Shown piece after piece: positions 26,835-35,012 of a stretch of DNA of 64,000 nucleotides (the first letter of the stretch is position 1; the number at the start of each line of letters is the position of its first letter). The stretch lies in assembly GCF_020164535.1 (NCBI RefSeq), contig NZ_JAIQZC010000004.1:328195-392194 (forward strand), in the 5' to 3' direction. A program made the position numbers and the translations under genes. Below the pieces are notes generated by a model. The model was not told where the DNA came from and searched no databases. It saw nothing but the letters and a program-made list of their open reading frames with translations. Source of the stretch: Psychroflexus montanilacus. Its GTDB lineage: Bacteria; Bacteroidota; Bacteroidia; Flavobacteriales; Flavobacteriaceae.

Positions 26835-28445
26835 ATGAAAATTCAAATTTTCAAATTCTTTATCTTTTTGGTTCTGGTGGTCTCAGTCTTTTCCTGTGCG
26901 CAAAGAGGTCGACCAGACGGCGGCCCTGTAGATACTACCCCGCCAAAGTTTGTAAGTTCAAATCCAGAAAATTACTCTACCAACTATAAAAGACAGCAAA
27001 TCGTTATCAATTTTGATGAGTACATAAAATTGGAAGATCCACGACAGCAAATTTTCATTTCTCCCCCTATAGAACCTCGACCAAATATCTATCCTACTGG
27101 ACCCGCAAGTCGATACGTGAGATTAGAAATCCCTAGAGATTCTCTGGAAGACAATACGACATATACTGTCAATTTTGGAAAAAGTATAGAAGATAATAAT
27201 GAGGGGAATAAGCTTCCATACTTCAAATACGTTTTTTCAACCGGTGATTATGTCGACTCCCTGCAGGTAGAAGGCAACGTGTTTGATTCTTACAACAGAA
27301 TTTCTGATGAGAATATTTCTGTGATGTTGTACCCTTTGGACTCTACCTATTCAGACTCAGTTGTGTATACCCAAATCCCGAGATACATTTCATTTGTGAG
27401 AGATTCTACGTCTTTGTTTAGCCTTGATAATTTGAAACCTGGCAACTATAAAATGGTGGCCATTTCTGATAAAAATAACAACTACAAATTTGATCCATCT
27501 CAAGATAAAATAGGCTTTGTAGAAGACACCGTAAAAATACCAACAGATAAATTATATGATATTTTGGTGTTTAAACAAGAGTTGGAGCCAAAAGCATTTA
27601 GACCCAAGCAGATTTCCAAACAACATTTCGAATTTGGATTTCAGGGTCGATTGGAAGATTTTAAAATCGATTTGATATCTGAAACAGATGAACCTTTTGA
27701 GGCCAAATATTTTAAAGATGAAGAAACCGATACGCTTCATTATTGGTACAAACCTTATCTTGAAAAAGACAGTTTACTTTTCGCATTCACCAATCAGGGA
27801 AAACTGGATACAGTTGAAATAAGACCTAAGCAAATCGAAGAAGATTCTTTAAAAATTTCAGAAGTCAAATCAGATAAAAACAAGCTTTTATCTGACTTTA
27901 AGCTGAAAGCCAATACCCCCATTACATCTTTTCAAAAGGATTCCATTCGCATGATGACCAAGGATTCCATTCCGGTGGATTTTGAGCTGGAAGTTGACAC
28001 ACTCTACAATCATCTGGTCTTCAAATTTGAAAAAGAAGAACAAACGTCTTATCAAATTGATTTATTTCCAGGAGCCATCACTGATTTTTTTGAGACTACA
28101 AATGATAGTTTAAATTACAAGTACGCTACTCGACCCTTATCAGATTTTGGAAACCTGACCTTAACCATTACCAATGTAGATGAGTTTCCAATTATAGTAG
28201 AACTTGTTGATGAAAAGGGAAAAGTAGAATCCTCAGTTTATGAAACCGAGTCAAATACCATTGATTTTAAGCTTATAAAACCTGGTTTTTACTACATCCG
28301 TTTGATTTATGACCTTAATGGCAATGGCAGATGGGATACGGGTAATTTCGTTGAAGGCATCAAACCGGAGCCTGTACTTTATGACAGCCAGCCAGTTGAA
28401 ATAAGAGCAAACTGGGATGAGATTAACTCAATTATGTTATACTAA
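26835..28445 (+). CDS. Ig-like domain lipoprotein
   Basis: The 536-residue protein has a lipoprotein signal with Cys21 (LVVSVFSC), then CAQRGRPDGGPVDTTPPKF, a signature at the start of an SbsA-type Ig-like domain (about residues 35-140, NPENYSTNYKRQQIVINFDE). A second beta-rich segment (SLDNLKPGNYKMVAISDKNNN) resembles a prealbumin-like fold. Near the C-terminus LIYDLNGNGRWDTGNF resembles a DUF2141/EF-hand-like loop. Surface or periplasmic location is likely. Its end overlaps the convergent amidase gene by 14 bases. Confidence 0.85.
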   Translation: MKIQIFKFFIFLVLVVSVFSCAQRGRPDGGPVDTTPPKFVSSNPENYSTNYKRQQIVINFDEYIKLEDPRQQIFISPPIEPRPNIYPTGPASRYVRLEIPRDSLEDNTTYTVNFGKSIEDNNEGNKLPYFKYVFSTGDYVDSLQVEGNVFDSYNRISDENISVMLYPLDSTYSDSVVYTQIPRYISFVRDSTSLFSLDNLKPGNYKMVAISDKNNNYKFDPSQDKIGFVEDTVKIPTDKLYDILVFKQELEPKAFRPKQISKQHFEFGFQGRLEDFKIDLISETDEPFEAKYFKDEETDTLHYWYKPYLEKDSLLFAFTNQGKLDTVEIRPKQIEEDSLKISEVKSDKNKLLSDFKLKANTPITSFQKDSIRMMTKDSIPVDFELEVDTLYNHLVFKFEKEEQTSYQIDLFPGAITDFFETTNDSLNYKYATRPLSDFGNLTLTITNVDEFPIIVELVDEKGKVESSVYETESNTIDFKLIKPGFYYIRLIYDLNGNGRWDTGNFVEGIKPEPVLYDSQPVEIRANWDEINSIMLY

Positions 28446-29208
28446 AGGGATCTTTATCTCGTAAAAATCCTAACTTTTCTCTCAGTTCACTAAGGTGAGA
28501 CTTTTCCAGAGTAAGGCTTTGGATGGCTTCTTCTTCAGGATGATGATCGCTTAAACATTTGCCTAAAGCATCATATCCTGCAGAATGTCCAACGTAAGGA
28601 AACTCGTTCCCATCTATCCCCATAATGTTGAGGCCTATGCAATAGCTCATGTTTTCTACGGCTCTTGCCTGTAGGAGGATGTCCCAGGCAGCTACGCGTT
28701 TTTTGGGCCAGTTGGCAACGTAAATCAAGGCATCATAATCGTCTTTGTATCTTGCCCAAACGGGAAACCTAAGATCGTAACACACCAAAAGGCATAGTTT
28801 CCAGCCTTTGTAATCTACCACGCAGCGTTCGGTGCCTGGCGTATAAGTTTTATGCTCTCTGGCCAACGTAAATAAGTGTTTTTTGTCGTATTTGGCATAT
28901 GAGCCGTCTGGCTTTACAAAAAACATGCGGTTATAAAACTTTTCGTTTTCTTTTACCATTGCACTTCCTGTAATGGCAGCCTCATATTTCCTGGCTTGAG
29001 CTTTCATCCAGTCCAAGACGACCTCAGCTTCTTCAGCATTGGCCTCCGCATTCATGGAAAATCCAGTGGTAAACATCTCTGGCAGAATGATCAACTCTGT
29101 ATCTGATGGACACTCCGAAAGCTTCTGTTCAAAATGAAGTTTGTTGACCTTGGGATTTTCCCAGGTGAGTTCGGTTTGTATGTAGGTAATTCTTAAAGTT
29201 TCGCTCAT
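28432..29208 (-). CDS. omega-amidase (nitrilase superfamily)
   Basis: The 258-residue protein has the Glu-Lys-Cys triad of the carbon-nitrogen hydrolases: Glu in LPEMFTTGF, Lys in YDKKHLF, and Cys in LVCYDLRFP. The short length and sequence are like YafV/omega-amidase, which hydrolyses 2-oxoglutaramate or 2-oxosuccinamate to keto acids for metabolite repair. Convergent and overlapping by 14 bases with the lipoprotein gene. Confidence 0.9.
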   Translation of the reverse strand: MSETLRITYIQTELTWENPKVNKLHFEQKLSECPSDTELIILPEMFTTGFSMNAEANAEEAEVVLDWMKAQARKYEAAITGSAMVKENEKFYNRMFFVKPDGSYAKYDKKHLFTLAREHKTYTPGTERCVVDYKGWKLCLLVCYDLRFPVWARYKDDYDALIYVANWPKKRVAAWDILLQARAVENMSYCIGLNIMGIDGNEFPYVGHSAGYDALGKCLSDHHPEEEAIQSLTLEKSHLSELREKLGFLRDKDPFSIT

Positions 29209-29285
29209 GGTTCAAAATTAAACAAATAAGTTAACTCTAAAAATTGGCCCTGGCGTATTAGGGGTGAGGGATTTCACCAAGTATA

Positions 29286-29383
29286 ACACCCTTTGCCTAT
29301 CGGCATTTCCCTTAAGGGAAAACTTAAACATGAGTATAACCAAACTTAAACTTCTTCCCTTGAGGGAAGATTGAGATGGGTGT
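29286..29383. repeat. short interspersed element with ACACCC/GGGTGT ends, copy 1
   Basis: It begins ACACCC and ends GGGTGT, contains a TTCCCTTGAGGGAA palindrome, and shares an exact 25-base block (29282-29306) with 34831-34855. Both copies lie inside the peptide-cassette region. It has no coding capacity and resembles MITE-like repeats of flavobacteria. Confidence 0.6.
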
Positions 29384-29418
29384 AATAAAGTGATAAAGCT
29401 GAAACTGATTTGACTCAA

Positions 29419-29447
29419 AAAAACCGCCTTGATGGGAGGCGGTTTAT
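29419..29447. terminator. terminator-like hairpin of peptide cassette 1
   Basis: AAACCGCCT (29421-29429) pairs with AGGCGGTTT (29437-29445). Related but decayed versions occur at about 30551, 34235, 35021 and 35669, always at a cassette boundary. Confidence 0.65.
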
Positions 29448-29476
29448 ATCTAAATAAAGATTTATAATTAATCCCT

Positions 29477-29593
29477 TTAATTTATAACAAAATCTAATTT
29501 TTTGTGGGAATCAGATTTGTTTTTTCTTTTGGAGTTTCGATACCCCAAAGCTATTATTATAACTATTATTGAAATTAAATATCCTTTATTCAT
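29477..29593 (-). CDS. small membrane protein of peptide cassette 1 (possible immunity protein)
   Basis: A 38-residue product with a single hydrophobic helix (YLISIIVIIIALGY) and then a strongly basic tail (RNSKRKNKS). It starts 10 bases after the stop of the upstream double-glycine peptide gene. The same position in cassettes 2 and 3 holds slightly longer membrane proteins with basic Lys/Arg tails. Small membrane proteins next to bacteriocin genes are often immunity factors; that role is inferred from position alone. Confidence 0.5.
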   Translation of the reverse strand: MNKGYLISIIVIIIALGYRNSKRKNKSDSHKKLDFVIN

Positions 29594-29603
29594 TTTAGCA
29601 AAA

Positions 29604-29792
29604 TTATTTGGTCAACATACACCCTATTACAGTAAGCCCACCAACATGTGGATTAAAAACCGTGACTACACCAGCGGCTAGACCTAAAACCATACACCCA
29701 TAATCTGATGTGGATGGTTTTTTTGACCAATCCCAATGGAAAATATCACCTTCACCTCTAATAATCTCCATTTGAGTTAATTCTAATTTTAT
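29604..29792 (-). CDS. double-glycine-leader peptide of cassette 1, ATG start lost
   Basis: The frame reads KLELTQMEIIRGEG, matching the leader MKNLELTQMEKVQGGG of cassette 2, and continues for a 47-residue Gly-rich core with two Cys (SDYGCMVLGLAAG... LTVIGCML). The position of the expected ATG holds ATA and one leader codon is missing. Translation would need a rare start (ATA, or ATT at 29798) or the internal ATG at 29771, which would cut off most of the leader. The GG cleavage motif is GEG. It may be a decaying gene. The upstream block is shared with the other cassettes. Confidence 0.5.
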   Translation of the reverse strand: MKLELTQMEIIRGEGDIFHWDWSKKPSTSDYGCMVLGLAAGVVTVFNPHVGGLTVIGCMLTK

Positions 29793-29848
29793 AACAATAA
29801 GATTTCAGTTAATAACAAGCAAGTGTTTTGGATTTAAAATTGGGCTTT
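29793..29848 (-). promoter_or_regulatory. conserved upstream block of peptide cassette 1
   Basis: On the minus strand this holds TTG, 17 bases, and a CTTAT-containing box next to the gene, preceded by an AATTTTAAATCC block. The same layout is present before the peptide genes of cassettes 2 and 3. It probably contains the promoter. Confidence 0.5.
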
Positions 29849-29902
29849 TGAAAACGATATTGTTTATGCTTTTATTTAATTTTATTGAAAGTTAAGTATA
29901 GT

Positions 29903-29930
29903 TTGCAATTCATAAAATATCGTATCTTTA
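29903..29930 (+). promoter_or_regulatory. promoter of the DUF433/DUF5615 operon
   Basis: TTG (29903-29905), 17 bases, then TATCTTTA (29923-29930), one base off TAnnTTTG, ending 15 bases before the ATG. Confidence 0.55.
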
Positions 29931-29945
29931 TAAAAAGACTTATTA

Positions 29946-30173
29946 ATGATAGATTATAAACACATCATAACCATAGAGCCCGGTAAACGAGGAGGTAAAC
30001 CTTGCATCCGTGGGATGAGAATAAGTGTTAATGATATTCTTACATGGCTTGCCTCTGGAATGACGGTAAAAGATATTTTAGAGGATTTTGATGAGTTGAC
30101 AGACCAAGATATTTATGCAGCATTAAGCTATGCGGCTGATAGAGAGAATAAAATTTATCAAATAGCTATATGA
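29946..30173 (+). CDS. DUF433-family antitoxin
   Basis: The 75-residue protein is a compact DUF433 winged-helix protein: ITIEPGKRGGKPCIRGMRISVNDIL, then the helix WLASGMTVKDILEDF and DLTDQDIYAALSYAAD-type ending. DUF433 proteins are antitoxins of VapBC-like pairs and repress their own operon. It overlaps the DUF5615 gene by four bases (ATGA). Confidence 0.88.
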   Translation: MIDYKHIITIEPGKRGGKPCIRGMRISVNDILTWLASGMTVKDILEDFDELTDQDIYAALSYAADRENKIYQIAI

Positions 30174-30514
30174 GATTTTTGTTTGATCAAAATATATCTC
30201 ATCGTATTTTAAAATGTTTACCTGAAAACTATTCTGACTCTACTACTGTAAAAAAAGAGGGATTAATTAATGCCACTGATATAGAACTATGGGAGTATGC
30301 AAAAACTAAGGCATATATTATAGTTACACAAGACTCAGATTTTAATGATTTAAATTCTCTTTATGGCTTTCCTCCCAAAATCATTTGGATAAGAACGGGG
30401 AATATAAAAACACAATCTATCGCTGATATATTGTTAGATTATCATGTTGAAATCTCTATGTTTATTTCAGATGACAATTATGGATGTTTTGAAATATTCA
30501 AGATAAAACCTTAA
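30170..30514 (+). CDS. DUF5615 PIN-like toxin
   Basis: The 114-residue protein has the Mut7-C/DUF5615 PIN-like pattern: FLFDQNIS at the N-terminus (first Asp), DIELWEYAKTKAYIIVTQDSDF (further acidic residues in TQDSDF) and PPKIIWIRTGN. Such proteins are predicted RNases and pair with DUF433 antitoxins. The pair sits between peptide cassettes, in an unstable part of the window. Confidence 0.87.
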   Translation: MRFLFDQNISHRILKCLPENYSDSTTVKKEGLINATDIELWEYAKTKAYIIVTQDSDFNDLNSLYGFPPKIIWIRTGNIKTQSIADILLDYHVEISMFISDDNYGCFEIFKIKP

Positions 30515-30580
30515 TTTTAAATTGGGATTGGCGTTGATTTTATAAAAAAGAAAAACCGCCTTGGTGGGTCAGTTTTTGTA
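30502..30580. repeat. remnant of a peptide-cassette junction
   Basis: ATTTTAAATTGGG and TTGGCG (the distal edge seen upstream of each peptide gene) are followed about 20 bases later by AAAAACCGCCTTGGTGGG (the terminator edge). This is the head-to-tail junction of two cassettes with nothing recognisable to the right, suggesting a deleted copy. Confidence 0.4.
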
Positions 30581-30665
30581 ATCCATGCAATCAATAAATA
30601 TTAATACCAATTTATAAAAACATACAGCTTCAAACAACCCCTCCATTCCTTAAATTCTCCTTACT

Positions 30666-31535
30666 TCAATAGGTTTTAGTCATATCTTCATCTACAACAA
30701 TCATAAAATTGGCTTTGTTATGATGTTCCTCTTCCAGATTATTCAGATCCTCTTGTTCTACCGTAGAAATGGTGAGAACATCCACATCATCATTATACGT
30801 TTTTAAGTACCAGTAAATGCCTTCAAAATCGTTGGAATGGTAGCTACCGTTGAGGTGAAAAAACACCTGATTGGGTTGTAAATTCTTCAGAATAAAATGG
30901 GCCATGGTCGCATCTTTTATGGCTTGTGCTTTTACGAGGTTTTCCCCGCCGTGACCACCCATCATGTCCAGCATATTTTGGTAGGAATCCAGTTCAATAT
31001 CAAATGGAATGGGCAAAGGTGCGATCCAGGCATACTCTTCTGCCGGTAGCGAATCCAATGCTGAAAATCCTCCTTCTTTATACACTTTTGTCGCATAAGG
31101 GCGAGGAATATTGGTGGCGACGAAAGGCGTTGAGGTAGATTTTGCAAATTCAATAACAGGTTTATAATCGGTTGCATAGTTGCTCCACACTCTTGCTTTT
31201 TTTCTGAATTCATTTTCATTTATACTATCGTTTAGATAAAGATCTAAAGCCTTTTGGGTGTCGGTTTCAAACATTTCTGCACCAATCACGAGATGGATAC
31301 TGTCTGTTTTTAAATCTGAAACCAGTTCAAACTGAAGCCAGTGCGAGATTGGATTGTTATGGAACTCACCAAACAAGACGACATCTGTTTTGGAAATGCT
31401 GTCCAAAATACTTTGATAACTGATTTTATCTCCTTTTTGATTGTATAGCTCGAAGGCCTTTTTGTCTTGAGAAAAGCTGCTTGCTGAGTAGATCATCAAC
31501 AACAGCATTAAACTTATACTAGAAATTTTGGTCAT
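30666..31535 (-). CDS. ChaN-like (Tiki superfamily) exported protein
   Basis: The 289-residue protein has a signal peptide (MTKISSISLMLLLMIYSASSFSQ) and the ChaN-like pattern: DVVLFGEFHNNPISHW near residue 50, GAEMFETDTQKALDLYL, and a C-terminal FFHLNGSYHSNDFEG. ChaN of Campylobacter binds haem; the wider Tiki superfamily includes peptidases using GEFH/GxH motifs. I start at ATG 31535, because the ten upstream residues precede a normal signal peptide. Confidence 0.82.
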   Translation of the reverse strand: MTKISSISLMLLLMIYSASSFSQDKKAFELYNQKGDKISYQSILDSISKTDVVLFGEFHNNPISHWLQFELVSDLKTDSIHLVIGAEMFETDTQKALDLYLNDSINENEFRKKARVWSNYATDYKPVIEFAKSTSTPFVATNIPRPYATKVYKEGGFSALDSLPAEEYAWIAPLPIPFDIELDSYQNMLDMMGGHGGENLVKAQAIKDATMAHFILKNLQPNQVFFHLNGSYHSNDFEGIYWYLKTYNDDVDVLTISTVEQEDLNNLEEEHHNKANFMIVVDEDMTKTY

Positions 31536-31598
31536 AGCACTATGTTTTCGGCTTAAAGTTAGCAAGATTTCAACTCTTACCTTTAGACCAAAACCTAT

Positions 31599-31606
31599 TA
31601 TATTTG
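31599..31606 (+). promoter_or_regulatory. putative -7 box of the S9 peptidase gene
   Basis: TATATTTG matches TAnnTTTG and ends 25 bases before the ATG. No good -33 TTG is visible. Confidence 0.45.
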
Positions 31607-31631
31607 ATTATTCTCAAAAAACAATATTACC

Positions 31632-33989
31632 ATGACTTTAGCATTACGTATTCTCTTTGTTGCTTTATTTTTAAGTGTTTCGGCAGTTGCCCAATCTCAG
31701 TTATCTGTCAAAAAAATCATGCAGGATCCCAACTGGATGGGAACTTTCCCCTCTGGCATCCAATGGAATGAGCAGTCCAATACCATTTACTTTGATTACA
31801 ATCCAGAGCAGAATGTAGCTGATTCCTTATACAAAATCCGCTTATCCAATTCATCGCAAATAGAAAAGGTAAGTCTAGAGGAAAGAAAAGCCAGGGTTTC
31901 TCCATACGGAGATTACAATGACAAGCGGACACAAAAACTGTTTACCAAATCTGGAGACTTATATCTTCATGATGTCAAAAAGAATAAAACAGAACTGGTT
32001 TTAGATTTGGGTGAATCCATTCAAAACCCAAAGTTTATAACCGATTCTGAATATGCGTTTATCAGCAATAATAACCTTTATATTTATAATGTAAAGCAGG
32101 GGCAAATTCAGAAGAAAACCAACATATTATCCGGTAGTTCCAATGACAAAACCTCTAAAAAATCTGAGAAAAACCAATGGATAGAGGATGAAAACTTGAG
32201 TTTACTTGAAGAAGTCAGAACTCAAAAAGAGACCAGTGAATTAAGGGATAAAAATCGAGAATTATTGACCGATGAGGAATACACGTTTTACCTGGACAAG
32301 CAGAGAGCATTCAATTTTGATATAAGTGAAACAGGACAATTCCTGACTTTTCAAACTTACCAGCCCGATTCACCAGAAAACACTATCGTTCCCAATTATG
32401 TCGACGCATCGGGATACACCGAACCACTGAATACGAGAAGCAAAGTCGGCGATCAAACGGCCCAAAGAGATCTATACCTGTATCATATTCAGAAGGATAC
32501 CGTATTTAAAATTGATGTGTCTTCCCTGCCTGGCATTACCGATTTGCCAACATACACTGAAGATTATCCAGATAGAGAATGGGAAGAAAAGGAAAGAGCG
32601 GTAAGTTTTTCTAGTGTAGAATTTTCATCCAACGATCAACACGCCGTCGTTTCCATAAGAGCCCAGGACAATAAAGACCGCTGGATTGCTCTTCTGAATT
32701 TGAATACAGGAAGTTTGGAGAATTTGGACAGACAACATGATGAAGCGTGGATTGCAGGACCAGGCATAGGCAGTTATTACGGTGGCGGAACTTTAGGCTG
32801 GCTGGCCGACGATACACACGTTTACTTTCAGTCTGAAGCAACGGGTTATTCACATTTATACCTCCATAATGTTGAAAACAACACTCAAAAGCAGTTGACT
32901 AAAGGCGATTATGAAGTCTTTAATCCGCAACTGTCCAATGATAAAAAATCCTGGTATTTCAGCTCTTCTGAAGTGCATCCTGGTGAACGTCATTTCTATA
33001 AAATGCCGGTTATGGGAGGAAAAGCTACGCAGTTGACGTCTATGGAAGGTAAAAACAGCGTGATCTTATCTCCAGATGAAAAGCAAATGGCGATTGTATT
33101 TTCCAATTCGAATACGCCAGAAGAATTGTATCTAAAGAAAACAAAAGCCAATGCGGAGGCCAAGCAACTTACAGACGGTCAGTCTGAAGCTTTCGAAGCC
33201 TACAACTGGAGAACGCCCGAACTAATCCAATTTGAAGCTGAAGACGGCGCTAAACCTTATGCCAGATTATATAAGCCAGAAGAAAGCGTCAACAAGAACG
33301 CAGCCGTCATTTTTGTGCATGGAGCGGGTTATTTGCAAAACGCACACAAGTGGTGGTCGAGTTACTTCAGAGAATATATGTTTCATAATTTGTTAACTGA
33401 TTTGGGCTACACCGTTTTGGATATCGATTACCGAGGAAGTGCCGGTTATGGCAGAGACTGGCGAACAGGCATCTACCGTCACATGGGCGGTAAAGATTTG
33501 TCCGACCAAGTCGATGGAGCCAACTACCTGGTTGAAAACCACGGCGTCAATCCAGAAAAAATAGGAATATACGGAGGAAGCTATGGTGGATTCATCACCT
33601 TGATGGGAATGTTTAATGAACCGGAGACCTTTGCTGCTGGTGCTGCCTTAAGATCTGTGACCGATTGGGCGCATTACAATCATGGGTATACCTCCAATAT
33701 ACTTAATGAACCACATCTCGACCCAGAAGCCTATAGAAAATCCTCACCTATCTACTTTGCTGAGGGACTGGAAGGGCATTTGCTCATCGCTCATGGAATG
33801 ATAGATACCAATGTGCATTTTCAAGACGTCGTCAGGCTTTCTCAACGCCTTATTGAGCTTGAAAAGGAAAACTGGGAAATGGCAGTGTATCCTATAGAAA
33901 ATCACGGCTTTACCCAGCCTAGTAGCTGGACGGATGAGTACAGACGAATACTGAAGTTGTTTGAAGATACGATTGGGAATGCCCCCTAG
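31632..33989 (+). CDS. S9-family prolyl oligopeptidase (dipeptidyl-peptidase-like)
   Basis: The 785-residue protein has a signal peptide (MTLALRILFVALFLSVSAVAQ), a beta-propeller domain (about 40-500) and an alpha/beta-hydrolase domain with catalytic Ser in YGGSYGGFITL, Asp in AHGMIDTNVHFQD, and His in IENHGFTQ. It is probably a periplasmic enzyme cutting short peptides. Its stop codon TAG is supplied by the first bases of a dispersed repeat (33981-34005). Confidence 0.9.
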   Translation: MTLALRILFVALFLSVSAVAQSQLSVKKIMQDPNWMGTFPSGIQWNEQSNTIYFDYNPEQNVADSLYKIRLSNSSQIEKVSLEERKARVSPYGDYNDKRTQKLFTKSGDLYLHDVKKNKTELVLDLGESIQNPKFITDSEYAFISNNNLYIYNVKQGQIQKKTNILSGSSNDKTSKKSEKNQWIEDENLSLLEEVRTQKETSELRDKNRELLTDEEYTFYLDKQRAFNFDISETGQFLTFQTYQPDSPENTIVPNYVDASGYTEPLNTRSKVGDQTAQRDLYLYHIQKDTVFKIDVSSLPGITDLPTYTEDYPDREWEEKERAVSFSSVEFSSNDQHAVVSIRAQDNKDRWIALLNLNTGSLENLDRQHDEAWIAGPGIGSYYGGGTLGWLADDTHVYFQSEATGYSHLYLHNVENNTQKQLTKGDYEVFNPQLSNDKKSWYFSSSEVHPGERHFYKMPVMGGKATQLTSMEGKNSVILSPDEKQMAIVFSNSNTPEELYLKKTKANAEAKQLTDGQSEAFEAYNWRTPELIQFEAEDGAKPYARLYKPEESVNKNAAVIFVHGAGYLQNAHKWWSSYFREYMFHNLLTDLGYTVLDIDYRGSAGYGRDWRTGIYRHMGGKDLSDQVDGANYLVENHGVNPEKIGIYGGSYGGFITLMGMFNEPETFAAGAALRSVTDWAHYNHGYTSNILNEPHLDPEAYRKSSPIYFAEGLEGHLLIAHGMIDTNVHFQDVVRLSQRLIELEKENWEMAVYPIENHGFTQPSSWTDEYRRILKLFEDTIGNAP

Positions 33990-34005
33990 CCCCCAAAGGG
34001 GGAAT
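33981..34005 (+). repeat. dispersed CCCCC-rich palindromic repeat, copy 1
   Basis: GCCCCCTAG followed by CCCCCAAAGGGGGAAT; the exact reverse complement of all 25 bases occurs at 49659-49683. It supplies the stop codon of the S9 peptidase gene. This repeat type is widespread in flavobacteria. Confidence 0.8.
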
Positions 34006-34226
34006 TTTATCCAGATACCAGACATTAAATGTAAAAAAGGACAGAAGAAACAAGATTCAGGAAACAGGACAATTCAAACCTCTAAAAGTATATAGTGTAC
34101 CTGACGGCACGCTGGCTTAGTTGATGCTTTAGGTTTTATCAATGTTTAGTCTCTAAAGGGACAAGTTGGACGTTTTTTTATTTAGCTAAAAGTTTAGAGA
34201 TTTTATTAGCTCTGTCGTTGACTTTA
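34006..34226. other. gene-free stretch before peptide cassette 2
   Basis: No open frame, promoter or repeat that I can support lies here, between the repeat that ends the S9 peptidase gene and the 204-base direct repeat. Confidence 0.5.
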
Positions 34227-34430
34227 GAAAAATAAAAACCGTCTTGGTGAGAGGTGGTTTATCCTTTTCTGATTTAAAACTAGATGAAAAATTAATCAAG
34301 TTAATTTAGTACGATGGACTAATAGAAAAGTCTATAACTATGTAAATTATAGACTTTAAAAATAATTATTGTTAAGAGGAACTATTAAATTAATTATTGC
34401 TTTTAAATAATTTTTTTCTATTCTCATAAA
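34227..34430. repeat. 204-bp direct repeat, copy A (peptide cassette 2)
   Basis: This block matches 35013-35216 without gaps and with five differences in 204 bases. It contains a decayed AAACC-type hairpin, a strong terminator hairpin and the 3' end of the small membrane gene. It shows that cassettes 2 and 3 share a recent duplication or conversion event. Confidence 0.9.
34327..34357 (-). terminator. terminator of peptide cassette 2
   Basis: Arms AAAGTCTATAA (34327-34337) and TTATAGACTTT (34347-34357) with a 9-base loop, followed on the minus strand by a T-rich run, lie downstream of the small membrane gene. Confidence 0.8.
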
Positions 34431-34542
34431 TAATCAACACTATTAAAATAAATATAACATATGAAATAGCAAAATAATAATTTATAAAAAGCAGAGGTCC
34501 ACTGGGTAATAAAAATAAAAATCTACGTAAATAATTATTCAT
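34390..34542 (-). CDS. small membrane protein of peptide cassette 2 (possible immunity protein)
   Basis: A 50-residue product from the ATG at 34542: MNNYLRRF, a Leu/Phe-rich helix, a short Pro-Ser-Gly turn, a second helix, and a basic tail YENRKKLFKSNN. The tail is identical to that of cassette 3 because it is encoded in the shared 204-base repeat; the N-terminal parts differ. Diverged N-terminus with constant tail would suit an immunity protein matched to its own peptide. It begins four bases after the peptide gene stops. Confidence 0.6.
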   Translation of the reverse strand: MNNYLRRFLFLLPSGPLLFINYYFAISYVIFILIVLIIYENRKKLFKSNN

Positions 34543-34546
34543 AATA

Positions 34547-34744
34547 TTAAAATTCATACCATGCTTGAGAGCCAGCATCGTCACCATCACAACTTGAAAA
34601 TAAGCATGCTGCACTAGCAGCAATGCCAGCAGGTGCAAACACTATCCCCATTAGAGTTGAAGCACCCCAACAAGCAACATTATTAAAACATAATTCGCCT
34701 CCCCCTTGCACTTTTTCCATCTGAGTTAATTCTAAATTTTTCAT
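34547..34744 (-). CDS. double-glycine-leader peptide of cassette 2 (bacteriocin-like)
   Basis: A 65-residue product. The leader MKNLELTQMEKVQGGG (residues 1-16) has the ComC/bacteriocin double-glycine pattern cleaved by peptidase-containing ABC transporters. The 49-residue core has four Cys (19, 25, 47, 52) in CFNNVAC and CLFSSC, a central hydrophobic Gly/Ala stretch and an acidic, aromatic end (DGDDAG, WYEF). I use the ATG at 34744, not the longer frame. No transporter, modification enzyme or histidine kinase is in the window, so export must rely on genes elsewhere. Confidence 0.7.
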   Translation of the reverse strand: MKNLELTQMEKVQGGGELCFNNVACWGASTLMGIVFAPAGIAASAACLFSSCDGDDAGSQAWYEF

Positions 34745-34806
34745 AATTATAAGTATTAAGTTAGTGCCAAGCAAGTTTTTAGGATTTAAAAATTGGGCTT
34801 GGCGTT
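34745..34806 (-). promoter_or_regulatory. conserved upstream block of peptide cassette 2
   Basis: On the minus strand, AATTTTTAAATCC, then TTG, 17 bases and a TACTTAT box eight bases from the ATG. The block aligns base for base with the one upstream of cassette 1 over about 55 bases. Confidence 0.55.
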
Positions 34807-34830
34807 ACAGTGGTTAGGAATTACAACACT

Positions 34831-34942
34831 TATAACACCCTTTGCCTATCGGCATAATGCATTCCTCTCGTTCCACTTGTGATGCTAGAAGGGAAATGTT
34901 CTCAGTAAGTCTCCTCCCTTGAGGGAGGATTAAGGAGGGTGT
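34831..34942. repeat. short interspersed element with ACACCC/GGGTGT ends, copy 2
   Basis: This copy runs from ACACCC at 34835 to GGGTGT at 34942 and shares a perfect 25-base block with copy 1. It ends with CTCCCTTGAGGGAGGATTAAGG. It separates cassettes 2 and 3. Confidence 0.6.
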
Positions 34943-35012
34943 TTGTTGATAGTCTTAACGTCAATTTCTACCCAAACCACCTTTATGCATCTAGATCTTG
35001 GTCTGGACTTTT

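Noticed and set aside
29218..29418. Minus-strand 66-codon frame after the omega-amidase gene.
   Set aside because: It lies across an interspersed palindromic repeat and has no family character.
34390..34638. The long 82-codon version of the cassette 2 membrane protein.
   Set aside because: Its first 32 codons read the peptide gene in another frame; the ATG at 34542 matches the start of the cassette 3 protein.
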